Assembly (NCBI RefSeq): GCF_030403505.1
Contig: NZ_JAUEMJ010000010.1
Location: 62,001-126,000, forward strand
Source: Glycomyces tritici
Lineage (GTDB): Bacteria; Actinomycetota; Actinomycetes; Mycobacteriales; Micromonosporaceae
Length of the DNA: 64,000 bases
Reading direction: 5' to 3'
The translations under genes and the position numbers were made by a program. Position 1 is the stretch's first letter. Each line of letters begins with the position of its first letter. Below are positions 42,940 to 52,411 of this stretch, piece after piece. A model generated the notes under the pieces. The model was not told the origin of the DNA and searched no databases. It saw only the letters and a list, made by a program, of their open reading frames with translations.

Positions 42940-45474
42940 TCAGAGCAGGTCGTTGGCGCAGCGGACGGCCGCCGCGAACGCGGCCGGGTCGGCGTCGCCG
43001 GTCGCGCTGACGCGGATCTCGGCGGTCTCTCCGGCGCGGAGGGTGACCATGCCGCGGTCGGGCTTCGCGCTCGGGTGGACGGTGTCGGCGAGGCAGTGCG
43101 CGTCGCGCACGAGGGAGGTCGCGGTCAGGCGCAGCAGGACCGTGTCGCCCTCGCCGACCGCTTCGACGCGCAGCGGCTTCGGGTCGAGTCGCTGGTCGAC
43201 GACCTCGGCGGCGTAGCGGAACGCGGGGGCGAACCCGGAGCCGGGCTCGGCGACGGCGACGAGCGCTTCGGACGCCGGGTCGCCGAACGCGGCGACGTCC
43301 GCCGGCACCGCGAGCTGGGCGCTGCCGCGTGCGGGGACGCCGACCTGGAGCACGGCCTCGGCGAGCACGGTGCCGTCGAAGGTCTCGCGGGTCAGGGTGA
43401 ACGCGCCCGCGTAGTCCTCGCCCGTGTCGTTGACGAGCACGAGGGCCAGGTGGTCGGGCGCGGGCTCGGTGCCCTCCCACGCGTTCGCCTGCGCCGCTTC
43501 GGAAGCGCGCGGCTGGAGCGTGGCCAGGCGCGGGGCGTAGGCGTCGCGCAGGGCGTGCCACATGGGCTTGCGGTGCTCGTTGAAGTCCACGGCCGCCCAG
43601 GAGACGACGGGCCAGTTGTCGTTGAGCTGCCACAGGATCGTGCCCGTGTTGTGCGGGGTGAGCGAGCGGCAGTGCTCGACGCCGAAGCGGATCGCGTGCG
43701 CCTGGTTGAGCTGCGTCGTCCAGTGCCAGTCCTGAATGGACTGCGGGTCGGGGAGGTGGCCCTGCCAGCCCCGTTCGAGCTTCGCGTTGCCCAGGTTCGC
43801 CTTCTGGTGCACGAGCATCTGCGGCCCGAACGGGTCGAGCGGCTCGTCGTGCACCACGGCGGTGAGGGTCGACCACGCGGGCGGGGCCTGGAACCCGAAC
43901 TCAGAGAGGAAGCGCGGCTTGTACTCCGCGTACTTCGTGTAGTCCTCGCGGTTCCACACGTCCCAGATGTGCATGGTCCCGTAGCGCTCGTCGTTGGGGT
44001 GCCGGTAGTCCCCGAAGGAGTACGGGCTCGCGGGGGAGTACGGGCGGGTCGGGTCGAGCTCGGCCAGGAGGCCCGGCAGGACCTCGCTGTAGTAGGCGTC
44101 GCCCCAGCCGCGCTCGTCGACGCGGTGCGCCCACTCCCAGTCGACCGAGCCCCACGTGTTCTCGTTGTTGCCGTTCCAGAGCACGAGCGAGGGGTGGGGG
44201 CTGAGCCTCGTGACGTTCTCGCGGACCTCGGCCTCCACTTCGGACCTGGTCTGCGCGTCCTCGCTGTAGGCGGCGCAGGCGAACGGGAAGTCCTGCCAGA
44301 CGAGCAGGCCGCGCTCGTCGGCGAGGTCGTAGAACGCATCGGCCTCGTAGATCCCGCCGCCCCACACCCGCAGCAGGTTCATGTTGGCGTCCAACGCGTC
44401 CGCGAAGCGGCGCGCGTACCGGTCGGCGTCGATCTCGGTGAGGAACGCGTGGTCAGGGATCCAGTTCGCGCCGCGCACGAGGACGCGTTCGCCGTTGACC
44501 CGCAGCAGGAACGGCGCGCCGCCCTCGTCGGGGGCGGTGTCGAGTCCGACGGTGCGGAAGCCGACCCGGCCGCGCCAGGCGGCATCGGCGGTGGCGGCTT
44601 CGACGCCGTACAGCGGCTGGTCGCCGTAGCCGACCGGCCACCAGCGGCGCACGTCCGGGACCCGCATCTCCACGATCGCCGAGGACGCGCCGGGCGCGAC
44701 GGTGCCCGTGGCCCGGCGGGTTCCGCCGTCCGGGTCGGTCACCGTCACGGTGACCGGAACGGGCGCGTCGCCTTGGGCGCGTTCGATGTCGACATGCGCG
44801 GTGAGGACGCCGTCATGGCCGCCGCCGACGCGCTCGACCACGTCCACGAGGGGACGGACCGCGGCGACGCGGACGCCGGACCAGGATTCGAGGCCGATCG
44901 GCTTCCAGATCCCGGCTCCGGCGACGTCGATGCCCCAGTCCCACCCGAACGAGCAGGCCATCTTCCGGATCTGGTTGTACTCGTGGTGGTTCACGCGGGG
45001 CAGCGCGCCGTCGCGCTCGGCGCGGGCCTCGGTCTCGGGCACCGGCGCGGCGAACGCCACGGTGAGCGTGTTGGCGCCTTCGCGGAGCGCCTTGCGCACG
45101 TCCCAGCGGTAGCCGCGGTGCTGGTTCTCGGTGCGGCCGATCTCGATCCCGTTGAGCGACACGACGGCGACGGTGTCGAGTCCGTGCGCGACGAGGTCGT
45201 GGCGGGCCGAGCCGTCGTCGGTCCAGTCGAACGCCGTGGTGAATCGCCAGGCGGTGTCGCCGATCCACTGCTGCGCGGACTCGTTGTCCCCGTCGAACGG
45301 GTCGTCGATCAATCCGGCGCGGACCAGATCCAGGTGGGCCTCACCGGGAACGGCGGCCGGGATGCCGTCCGCGAGCGGCGCGGCGACCGCTTCGGGTGCG
45401 CCGGCGGCGAGGTCGGCGGCGGTGAGCGTCCAGCCCTCGTGGAGCGCGCGGAAGGTCGAAGGAAGGTCGGTCAT
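42940..45474 (-). CDS. GH2 beta-mannosidase
   Basis: An 844-residue cytosolic glycoside hydrolase that removes terminal beta-mannose. It has GH2 jelly-roll, Ig-like and TIM-barrel domains in order. The acid/base Glu is in LVLWNGNNENTWG and the nucleophile Glu in PRFLSEFGFQAPP, both typical of GH2 beta-mannosidases (also KMACSFGWDWG and VRGANWIPDHAF). ATG 45474 overlaps the manA stop (ATGA); the frame stays open into manA by chance. Last gene of the mannose part of the locus. Confidence 0.93.
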   Translation of the reverse strand: MTDLPSTFRALHEGWTLTAADLAAGAPEAVAAPLADGIPAAVPGEAHLDLVRAGLIDDPFDGDNESAQQWIGDTAWRFTTAFDWTDDGSARHDLVAHGLDTVAVVSLNGIEIGRTENQHRGYRWDVRKALREGANTLTVAFAAPVPETEARAERDGALPRVNHHEYNQIRKMACSFGWDWGIDVAGAGIWKPIGLESWSGVRVAAVRPLVDVVERVGGGHDGVLTAHVDIERAQGDAPVPVTVTVTDPDGGTRRATGTVAPGASSAIVEMRVPDVRRWWPVGYGDQPLYGVEAATADAAWRGRVGFRTVGLDTAPDEGGAPFLLRVNGERVLVRGANWIPDHAFLTEIDADRYARRFADALDANMNLLRVWGGGIYEADAFYDLADERGLLVWQDFPFACAAYSEDAQTRSEVEAEVRENVTRLSPHPSLVLWNGNNENTWGSVDWEWAHRVDERGWGDAYYSEVLPGLLAELDPTRPYSPASPYSFGDYRHPNDERYGTMHIWDVWNREDYTKYAEYKPRFLSEFGFQAPPAWSTLTAVVHDEPLDPFGPQMLVHQKANLGNAKLERGWQGHLPDPQSIQDWHWTTQLNQAHAIRFGVEHCRSLTPHNTGTILWQLNDNWPVVSWAAVDFNEHRKPMWHALRDAYAPRLATLQPRASEAAQANAWEGTEPAPDHLALVLVNDTGEDYAGAFTLTRETFDGTVLAEAVLQVGVPARGSAQLAVPADVAAFGDPASEALVAVAEPGSGFAPAFRYAAEVVDQRLDPKPLRVEAVGEGDTVLLRLTATSLVRDAHCLADTVHPSAKPDRGMVTLRAGETAEIRVSATGDADPAAFAAAVRCANDLL

Positions 45475-46703
45475 CGCTGGTCCTCTTGGTGTTCGGGTGT
45501 CAGGTGGTGCCGGGTCGGCGGTGCGGCGACCGTGGCCAGGAAGACCTCGCCGCTGCCGGTGACCGTCACGGGCGACTCCTCCGGCGTGAGGTACCAGGCG
45601 GTACCGGGGGCGAAGTCGGTGCCGACGATCCGGCCGCGGCCGCTGGTCGCGAGTGCGATGGCCGGGCCGTCGAGGCGGATCGAGGCGGGCGCGGTGTCGA
45701 GGTCGAGCTGGTAGAGCGCGAAGTCGGGCACGTCCGGGCGGAACAGGCGCACTCCGGGCGCGGGGCGCTCGGGGTCGAGCCGCGGGACCGGCAGCGGGTC
45801 GCAGTCGAGCACGCGCAGCAGCTCCGGCACGTCGATGTGCTTGGCGGTGAGGCCGCCGCGCAGCACGTTGTCGGAGGCGGCCATGAGTTCGATGCCGACG
45901 CCGTCGAGGTAGGCGTGGATGTTCCCGGCCGGCAGGTACAGCGCCTCGCCGCGGTGCAGGCGCACCCGGTTGAGCAGGAGCGACACGGCCGCACCGGGAT
46001 CGCCGGGGTAGGCGGCGGCGAGGTCGCGGACCGTGGCGAGCGGGGCGGGGCAGTCCGGGACGGTTGCTGCGAGGTGCACGATGCGGGCCACGGCCGGTCC
46101 GGCCTCGCCTCCGAGGAGCCACGCGACCGTGGAGCTGTAGCCGTCCTCGAGGTGTTTCGTGAACGCCCGCAGCGGTTCCGGCTCCGGATCGGCTGAGGCG
46201 GCGTCGAGTTCGACGATCGTGTCCAGGATCGAGCGGGCCTCGGCGACGGGCCGGAACCCGCACAGCGCGTCGAACGTCTCGCTCACGGCCACGATCAGCT
46301 CGGGCTTGTGGAACGGGTCCTTGTAGTTGCGGTCCGGGGCGTCGAGCGCGAGCCCGGCGGCGTTCTCGCGGGCGAAGCCCTCGGCCGCCTGCTCCGGGTT
46401 CGGATGGGCCTGGAGCGAGAGCGGGGAGCCGGCCGCGAGCACCTTGAGGAGGAACGGCAGGCGACCCCCGGCGGCGACGTGCGCTCCGAGAGCGCTCCCC
46501 GGATCCTGCGCGATCCACTCCCGGAGGTCGACGGCGCCGCCGGTCGCAGCCGGGTCGAGGACGCGCGCGGGCGAACCCGCATGGGCGCCCAGCCACAGCT
46601 CGGCTTCGGGGCCGCCCGCGGCCGGGCGGCCGAGCAGTGCCGAGATCCGGCCGACCGCGCCCCACGCGTACGGGCGGGGGCCGTTGTCGATGGGGATGAG
46701 CAA
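45471..46703 (-). CDS. manA: Mannose-6-phosphate isomerase
   Basis: A 410-residue type I phosphomannose isomerase linking mannose-6-phosphate and fructose-6-phosphate. Zinc ligands are visible in LSLQAHPNPEQ (Gln, His), FHKPEL (Glu) and GNIHAYLDG (His); the active-site segment is LRGGLTAKHIDVPEL. It is coupled to the beta-mannosidase gene. A 390-base gap separates it from the kinase gene upstream, so it may have its own promoter. Confidence 0.95.
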   Translation of the reverse strand: MLIPIDNGPRPYAWGAVGRISALLGRPAAGGPEAELWLGAHAGSPARVLDPAATGGAVDLREWIAQDPGSALGAHVAAGGRLPFLLKVLAAGSPLSLQAHPNPEQAAEGFARENAAGLALDAPDRNYKDPFHKPELIVAVSETFDALCGFRPVAEARSILDTIVELDAASADPEPEPLRAFTKHLEDGYSSTVAWLLGGEAGPAVARIVHLAATVPDCPAPLATVRDLAAAYPGDPGAAVSLLLNRVRLHRGEALYLPAGNIHAYLDGVGIELMAASDNVLRGGLTAKHIDVPELLRVLDCDPLPVPRLDPERPAPGVRLFRPDVPDFALYQLDLDTAPASIRLDGPAIALATSGRGRIVGTDFAPGTAWYLTPEESPVTVTGSGEVFLATVAAPPTRHHLTPEHQEDQR

Positions 46704-47092
46704 AGCCGTTGCCTCTCTTCAGGTTGTTGCGGAGTCGTCGTCAGGTCCGGTGATGCGGTGGCCGCGCTCGCGGTCCGGAGCGAGGGCGCCAGGCGTACCG
46801 GCTGCGCTGCGATGCCGGGCCGCGGGCACCAGCGCCGGCCGCACGGCTTTCGGCCGGAGGGGCCGGTATGCGGTGCTGCGGGCTGCGACCTGCAGCGTCG
46901 GCGTCAGGCGTACCGATCGCGCTGCGATGCCGGGCGTGCCGCCCGGTTCGCGCGGTGAACCGAGCGGTATGGCGGTCGGACCCCCGCCTCCCCGTTCCGG
47001 CTGCGCTGCAGAGCGAATGCGGCACTCAGGTCCGAGCCCCGCGCCGCCGAGGCCCCTTCGCTCCATCCCGTTCGGCATCGCCACCATGCTCC
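46704..47092. other. Gene-free gap with 31-bp direct repeats
   Basis: No supportable gene. A 31-bp near-identical direct repeat (46790-46820 and 46905-46935, differing in the 3-base middle) and other shorter echoes make this region unusual inside an otherwise compact operon. The manA promoter may lie here. Confidence 0.5.
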
Positions 47093-48034
47093 TCAGGCGT
47101 CGGCCTGCGGCACGCTCGCGGCGGCGATGCGTGCGGCGAGGGCGCTCGACTCGGCGACGTCCGGGAGCAGGCCCGCGCCGTCGAGCGGGTTCGATTCGCC
47201 CACGGCCACATCGGCTCCAGGGAGGCTCGCGCACACCTCGCGGGTGAACGCCTCGGCCAGCGCCGGGGCGGTGAAGACGCCGCCGATGCCCCGCACGCGC
47301 GGCCGTTCGGCGGCGTCTTCACCGGTGCGGCGCAGGCCCGCGAGGGCCGAGAGTGCGAGTTCGCGGCCCGCGGCGCCGAGGACGGCGGCGGCGACCGGAT
47401 CGCCTTCGGCCGCAGCGGTGGTGACGGCGCGCGCGTACCCGGCGGTGCGGCGCACGCGGTCCGCGTCGGCCTGGAGTTCGAGGTACGCCCGCTCCAGGTC
47501 CGGGAAGTCGGCCCTGACCAGGTCGGTGAGTGCGGTGGCGTCGCCGCGGCCGTCGTGGGCGCGCATGACCGCGTCCAGGCCGGCCCGCCCGATCCAGTAG
47601 CCGCTGCCGGCGTCGCCGATGAGGTGGCCCCAGCCGTCGACGCGGGCGACCTCGGTGCGGCCCACCGCGAGTGTCACGACGCCGGTCCCGGCGGCGACCA
47701 CGGCCCCGCGCCCGTCGCCGAGCGCGCCGAGGAACGCCGAGACCGAGTCGTGTGCGATGTGGACGGATCGCACGCCGCCGCGCCGGTACCGCTCGAGGAG
47801 CCCGGCCGCCTCGGCGTGCGCGGACTCCAGGCCCGAGACGCCGAGTGCGAGCCGCTCGAAGGCGTGGCCTTCGGCGACGGCCCGGTCGACCACGGCGGCG
47901 AGCTGCGGCAGGAGCGGGCCGTCGGTGCGGACGCCGGGGGCCGACCACTCGGTGGCGCGGTCCCCGTCCCGAAGGCGCACTTTGACACTGGTCTGCCCTG
48001 CGTCGATCGCCAGTGTCGCGGTCGCACCGTTCAC
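47093..48034 (-). CDS. BadF/BadG-type sugar kinase (N-acetylglucosamine-kinase-like)
   Basis: A 313-residue ASKHA-fold kinase. The phosphate-1 loop is AIDAGQTSVKVRLRDG (about 8-23), followed by AAGTGVVTLAVG and GDAGSGYWIGR, with adenosine motif GIGGVF near the end. In this operon it most likely phosphorylates mannose or a mannose derivative at C6 to feed ManA. GTG 48034 overlaps the GH113-like gene stop (GTGA). Confidence 0.85.
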   Translation of the reverse strand: MNGATATLAIDAGQTSVKVRLRDGDRATEWSAPGVRTDGPLLPQLAAVVDRAVAEGHAFERLALGVSGLESAHAEAAGLLERYRRGGVRSVHIAHDSVSAFLGALGDGRGAVVAAGTGVVTLAVGRTEVARVDGWGHLIGDAGSGYWIGRAGLDAVMRAHDGRGDATALTDLVRADFPDLERAYLELQADADRVRRTAGYARAVTTAAAEGDPVAAAVLGAAGRELALSALAGLRRTGEDAAERPRVRGIGGVFTAPALAEAFTREVCASLPGADVAVGESNPLDGAGLLPDVAESSALAARIAAASVPQADA

Positions 48035-48984
48035 CGGGCGGTCCTCTCGGTGTAGTGGCGGGCGATCACATCGGCCGCGGGCTTGGCGTAGGGGCAGTAG
48101 TCGTCGTTCGCGGCCGCTTCGTCCTCGGTGTAGAGACGCGGCGGCCAGTCCCAGAGCATGAACCCGCCGACCCACGGCCGGGCGTCGCACGCCGCGAACA
48201 TGGCCTCGTAGTATCGCGCCTGCTCCTCGCCCGAAGGCGTCCCGGGCAGGGCCCAGTCGTTGGGCTTGTCGGGGGAGCCGGTGCGGGAGGGGCAGCCGGC
48301 CTCCATGAAGAAGAACGGCTTGCCCGCGGCGGCCACGGCCGGCTCGATGCGGTCGAGCTGGGCCTCCCAGCCGTCGATCGGGTAGTAGCCGGAGGAGGAG
48401 ACCACATCGACGGCGTCCCACCAGGTGACGCGGTCCTCCTGGTACTTGTCGCAGTTGTAGGTGACGAGCCCGGAGTACACCTCGCGCACGTCGGCGATGA
48501 GCGCGCGCCACTCGGCCTCGCGGGCATCGGCGCGGACCATTTCGCATCCGACGCAGAGCATCTCGCAGGCCTCGGTTTCGGCGATGCGGGCCGCGTGCAG
48601 GATGAACTCCCGGTAGGACGCGAACCACTCGCCCCATGTCGGCTCGCCCGGCACGTCCTGGTCGAAGAAGCCGATGTGGGCGCGCCAGGTGCCGTCGCCG
48701 ACGTTCACCACGGGCTTGAGGCAGACCTTGAGGCCGTGGGACTTCGCCTCGCGGATCGCCCACACCACCTCGTCGTCGCGGACCGTGGGCGCCTCGCGGA
48801 ACGGCACCTCGGTCGATTGCGCGGTCTCCTGGACCGCGGCGTACGCGAGCGCGGTCCAGTTGGCGCCGATGCCGGTCATGGCGCGCATCGACTCGGCGGC
48901 CTCCGGGGCCGCCCAGGTCCCGCGCACGCCGGTCCAGCCCCAGGTCATACCCGCGACGTACGGGGCCAGAGGGTTCGCGGTCAT
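48031..48984 (-). CDS. GH113-like beta-1,4-mannanase
   Basis: A 317-residue TIM-barrel protein resembling GH113 endo-mannanases. It starts with the segment GMTWGWTGVRGTW and has a possible acid/base Glu in MLCVGCEMVRA and a possible nucleophile Glu in FFFMEAGCPSRTG. There is no signal peptide, so it acts on imported manno-oligosaccharides. Overlaps both the permease gene and the kinase gene by 4 bases. Confidence 0.82.
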   Translation of the reverse strand: MTANPLAPYVAGMTWGWTGVRGTWAAPEAAESMRAMTGIGANWTALAYAAVQETAQSTEVPFREAPTVRDDEVVWAIREAKSHGLKVCLKPVVNVGDGTWRAHIGFFDQDVPGEPTWGEWFASYREFILHAARIAETEACEMLCVGCEMVRADAREAEWRALIADVREVYSGLVTYNCDKYQEDRVTWWDAVDVVSSSGYYPIDGWEAQLDRIEPAVAAAGKPFFFMEAGCPSRTGSPDKPNDWALPGTPSGEEQARYYEAMFAACDARPWVGGFMLWDWPPRLYTEDEAAANDDYCPYAKPAADVIARHYTERTAR

Positions 48985-49838
48985 TTCACGGCTCCCGAGG
49001 TGAGGCCCCTGTAGATCCACCGCTGGAGGAACAGGAACGCGATGAGGGTGGGGATGATGACGATGAGCGTCCCGGCCGAGATGACCTCCCACTGCGCGCC
49101 GAACGGCCCCTTGAAGCGGAACAGCGAGGTCGAGATCATGTCCTGCGAGGGCAGGTACAGGAACGGCGTGTAGAACTCGTTGTAGATCGCGATGCCCTTG
49201 ATGATCACGACCGTGGCGATCGCCGGCCGCAGCAGCGGGAGCACGATCTTCCAGTAGATCGTCCACCGGTTCGCGCCGTCGATCATCGCGGCCTCGTCCA
49301 GGGACGGCGGGATGGCCTGCATGAACTGGATGAACAGGTAGATCGCGATGATGTCGGTGCCCATGAACAGCAGGATCAGGGCGGCCTTCGTGTCGTACAG
49401 CCCCATGCCGTTGATGACCTGGAACGTGGCGACCTGGCTCGTCACGCCCGGGACGAGCGTGGCGATGAGGAACAGGGCGAACACGAGCTTCTTGCCGCGG
49501 AACTCGAACCGGTCGAGGCCGTAGGCGGCCATGGTGCCGATGAAGATCGTGCCGGCGAGCGAGACGACGAGGACGATCCCGGTGTTGAGGATGCCTTCGA
49601 GCATCTTGCCGCTGTCGAAGGCGGTCACGAAGTTCGACAGGTTGAACCAGTTCGACGGCGGCGTCAGCGCACCGGTCGAGCCGTACTCCTCCGAGGTCTT
49701 CAGGCTCGCGAACAGCACGGTGACGAGCGGCAGGAGCGTGCACGCCGCGGCGATGACCAGGCTGAGGTACTTCGCGGTGCCGACGGTGGCCTTCTGCGCC
49801 TTCACGCCCGGCCGCGGGACATTGTGGATGGTGGTCAT
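48981..49838 (-). CDS. ABC sugar importer permease (MalG type)
   Basis: A 285-residue inner-membrane permease with six hydrophobic segments and the EAA loop EAAMIDGANRWTIYWKIVLP, which docks the ATPase. ATG 49838 overlaps the stop of the partner permease. Imports manno-oligosaccharides by context. Confidence 0.92.
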   Translation of the reverse strand: MTTIHNVPRPGVKAQKATVGTAKYLSLVIAAACTLLPLVTVLFASLKTSEEYGSTGALTPPSNWFNLSNFVTAFDSGKMLEGILNTGIVLVVSLAGTIFIGTMAAYGLDRFEFRGKKLVFALFLIATLVPGVTSQVATFQVINGMGLYDTKAALILLFMGTDIIAIYLFIQFMQAIPPSLDEAAMIDGANRWTIYWKIVLPLLRPAIATVVIIKGIAIYNEFYTPFLYLPSQDMISTSLFRFKGPFGAQWEVISAGTLIVIIPTLIAFLFLQRWIYRGLTSGAVK

Positions 49839-50809
49839 GTCAGGTCCACCTTCTCGTCGGGGAAGAGCTTGCGCTGCACGAAGGTCACCACGAGGACGAT
49901 CGCGAGCAGGACGACGGCCATCGCGGAGGCGGTGCCCACCTGGCGGTGGGTGAACGCGGTCTGGATGGTCTGGATGACGAACGTGGAGGTGCCGTTCGCG
50001 CCGCCGGTCATGATGAACGGGATCTCGAAGACGCTGAGCGAGCCCGCGATCGAGAGCACGAAGCACAGGCCGATGATCCGGCGGATGCCCGGCAGGATGA
50101 TCGCCCAGAACTGCTGCCACTTGTTGGCGCCGTCGAGCTCGGCCGCCTCGTAGATGTCGCTCGGGATCGACTGGATCGCACCGAGGAACAGCACGAAGTT
50201 CATGCCCATGTACCGCCACACGCTGGTGCCGGCGAGGGACCAGTTCGCGATCTCGGGGTCGCCGATCCACTGCGGCGGGTCGGTGAGGCCGAACCACGAC
50301 AGGACCGTGTCGAGCGTCCCGTCCGGCTGGAACAGGTACAGGAACACGAACCCGATGGCGACGCCGTTGATGAGGTAGGGGAAGAACAGCACGCCGCGGA
50401 AGAAGTTCCTGAACTTCGTGTTGAAGCTCAGGATCGTCGCGAAGTACAGGGCCAGCCCGATCTGGAGGAACGAGGCCCCGAAGTAGTAGAGGCTGACGTA
50501 GAAGACCTCGAAGATGCGCGGGTCGGTGAAGACCTGCACGTAGTTCTCGAAGCCCACGTAGTTCAGGTCCTGGTCGAGGCCGTCCCAGTCGGTGACGCTG
50601 AAGTACAGCAGGTTCGCCGCGGGCCAGTACGTGAGCAGGATCAGCAGCGCCACGGCCGCCGCGATGAACAGGTACGGGGTGAGCTGGCGCCGCGTCTGCC
50701 TCCAGGTCCGCCGCCGGGCGGCCCCGGAGGGCCGCGCGGGGCGGCCCTCCGGGTGGAGGCGGTCGGCGCTGGTTTCCGCCGAGGCGGCACCGGTTGCGTT
50801 GATCGCCAT
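49835..50809 (-). CDS. ABC sugar importer permease (MalF type)
   Basis: A 324-residue inner-membrane permease with a long cytoplasmic N-tail, six membrane helices and the EAA loop EAAELDGANKWQQFWAIILP. Partner of the MalG-type permease. No ATPase gene is in the locus, so a shared MsiK-type ATPase from elsewhere is expected, as is usual in actinomycetes. Confidence 0.92.
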   Translation of the reverse strand: MAINATGAASAETSADRLHPEGRPARPSGAARRRTWRQTRRQLTPYLFIAAAVALLILLTYWPAANLLYFSVTDWDGLDQDLNYVGFENYVQVFTDPRIFEVFYVSLYYFGASFLQIGLALYFATILSFNTKFRNFFRGVLFFPYLINGVAIGFVFLYLFQPDGTLDTVLSWFGLTDPPQWIGDPEIANWSLAGTSVWRYMGMNFVLFLGAIQSIPSDIYEAAELDGANKWQQFWAIILPGIRRIIGLCFVLSIAGSLSVFEIPFIMTGGANGTSTFVIQTIQTAFTHRQVGTASAMAVVLLAIVLVVTFVQRKLFPDEKVDLT

Positions 50810-50818
50810 GGGGTTTCC

Positions 50819-52138
50819 TTAGCCCGCGACCCGTTCGACCGACTCGCCCCAGCGGGCGTTCAGGTCGGCGAAGACGCTCTCCTTGTCGCCGTCGGCGGCG
50901 CCGCGGGCGACGTCGACGAGCTCCTGGCGGTAGATGTTGCCGAACAGGTCGACCTGCGAGTCGCTGGAGACCTCGTTGAGCAGGCCCTCCTCACCGGCGG
51001 GGGCGGCGTTCATCTCCATGAGCTGGACGCCGTTCTCCTCGAGGCCGGCCAGGTTCTCGGGCAGCGGGTCGGCCTTCACGGTGGAGATCATGGCCTCGTT
51101 CTCGGCGAAGCCCGACTCCTCGATGAACCACTGGATCCAGGCCCAGGCCGCGGCCTTGGACTCGGAGTGGCGGCTGACGGCGAGGTTGTAGTCGCCGCCG
51201 ATGACCGCGTGCTGGGTGCCGTCGACGTTCGAGGGGAACGCCATGTAGCCGATGTCGTCGGCGGAGGCGCCGTTGGCCTCGGCGGCGGCCTGCATCTGCG
51301 AGATCGCCCAGGAGCCGAGGGTCATCGTGCCGATCTTGCCGGTCGCGATGTCGATCTTGGACTGCTCCCAGTTCGTGGTCAGCGGGTCCTCTTCGGTCAG
51401 GCCCGCGGCGACGGCGTCGTAGAGCAGGCCGTCGATCGCGTACATGTCCTTGCCCTCGGTCCAGGGCGCGGTGTCCTTCGCCATCTCGCTGGAGGCGTCG
51501 GGGTTGGCGGTGACGCCGCCGAGGTTCCCGAAGGACTGGCCGAGGGGCCAGCCGTCCTTGTAGTTGGTGTACATCGGGATGGCGTCGGTGTTGTCCTTGA
51601 CCTGCTGCAGCGCGGCGATGAACGCCTCAGGGGTGGTGGGCAGCTCGGTGATCCCGGCCTGCTCGAAGACGCGCTTGTTGTAGAGGACGCCGTTCGCGTT
51701 GCCGCCGATGGCGAGCCCGTACTGGGTCCCGTCGTAGGAGGCGCCGTTGAGGAACCGGTGGGTCTCCTCGAACTCGGCCTTCTCGCCGAGCGGCTCGAGG
51801 AACTGCTCGAACTGGTCGGGCTGGATCGCGGCCGGGATGCCGATGACGTCGCCGTAGTTGTCGCTGCTGAGGCGGGTGGTCATCTCGCCGGCGTAGTCGG
51901 TGATGCCTTCGACTTCGACCGAGACGTCCGGGTACTGCTCCTCGAACGCCGCGATGTACTCGTCGAACTTGCCGTTCTCGACGAGGTCGGTGCGCCAGGT
52001 GATGATCTTGAGGTCACCCTTCACCTCGCCGTCGATCGTGTTTGAGGGGTCGTTGTCGGCGGCGCCGCCGGTGCAACCGCTCAGAGCGATCGCGGCGGCG
52101 GCGAAGGTCGCGACACCGGCCAATGCCTTCTTTGTCAT
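50819..52138 (-). CDS. ABC sugar-binding lipoprotein
   Basis: A 439-residue cluster B extracellular solute-binding protein. The lipoprotein signal has lipobox ALSGC (Cys at about 22), followed by a typical binding-protein fold (KIITWRTDLVENGKF; GNANGVLYNKRVFEQAGI). ATG 52138 has AAGGAG 6 bases upstream. First gene of the importer operon, divergent from lacI. Confidence 0.92.
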   Translation of the reverse strand: MTKKALAGVATFAAAAIALSGCTGGAADNDPSNTIDGEVKGDLKIITWRTDLVENGKFDEYIAAFEEQYPDVSVEVEGITDYAGEMTTRLSSDNYGDVIGIPAAIQPDQFEQFLEPLGEKAEFEETHRFLNGASYDGTQYGLAIGGNANGVLYNKRVFEQAGITELPTTPEAFIAALQQVKDNTDAIPMYTNYKDGWPLGQSFGNLGGVTANPDASSEMAKDTAPWTEGKDMYAIDGLLYDAVAAGLTEEDPLTTNWEQSKIDIATGKIGTMTLGSWAISQMQAAAEANGASADDIGYMAFPSNVDGTQHAVIGGDYNLAVSRHSESKAAAWAWIQWFIEESGFAENEAMISTVKADPLPENLAGLEENGVQLMEMNAAPAGEEGLLNEVSSDSQVDLFGNIYRQELVDVARGAADGDKESVFADLNARWGESVERVAG

Positions 52139-52216
52139 GAGGGACTCCTTGTCGGGTTCTTCATTGAACTGCTCCGCGCGGCCGTTCAAGCGGAGCTCCC
52201 GAAAGCCTAGGTTCTG

Positions 52217-52224
52217 AACCGGTT
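52217..52224. promoter_or_regulatory. LacI-type operator AACCGGTT
   Basis: A perfect 8-bp palindrome with central CCGG, nearly symmetric further out (TGAACCGGTTAA), lies between the divergent binding-protein and LacI genes. Shape and place fit autoregulated control of the mannan locus. Confidence 0.6.
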
Positions 52225-52411
52225 AATCGCAAGTTCATGTCAACGCTGTCTTGTTATCGATCGGTGACCTGGGTGACCTCTATCCCAGCGTTGAGCTGGT
52301 GATTCATTTCAGTCGGGCGGCAATGATTTCGTCGAAACTTGTTCGACTGTCCGACGATGGACATCGCTGAACTTGACCGGGTAAGCTCAACTTTCAGGGG
52401 AGGAGGCCGGT

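Noticed and set aside
43075..45714. Long plus-strand frame antisense to the mannosidase
   Set aside because: No family similarity and no ribosome site; the GH2 catalytic motifs are on the minus strand.
42940..46665. One open frame of about 1240 codons covering manA and the beta-mannosidase
   Set aside because: The upstream half is a high-GC shadow of manA in another frame. The mannosidase has its own ATG at 45474 overlapping the manA stop.
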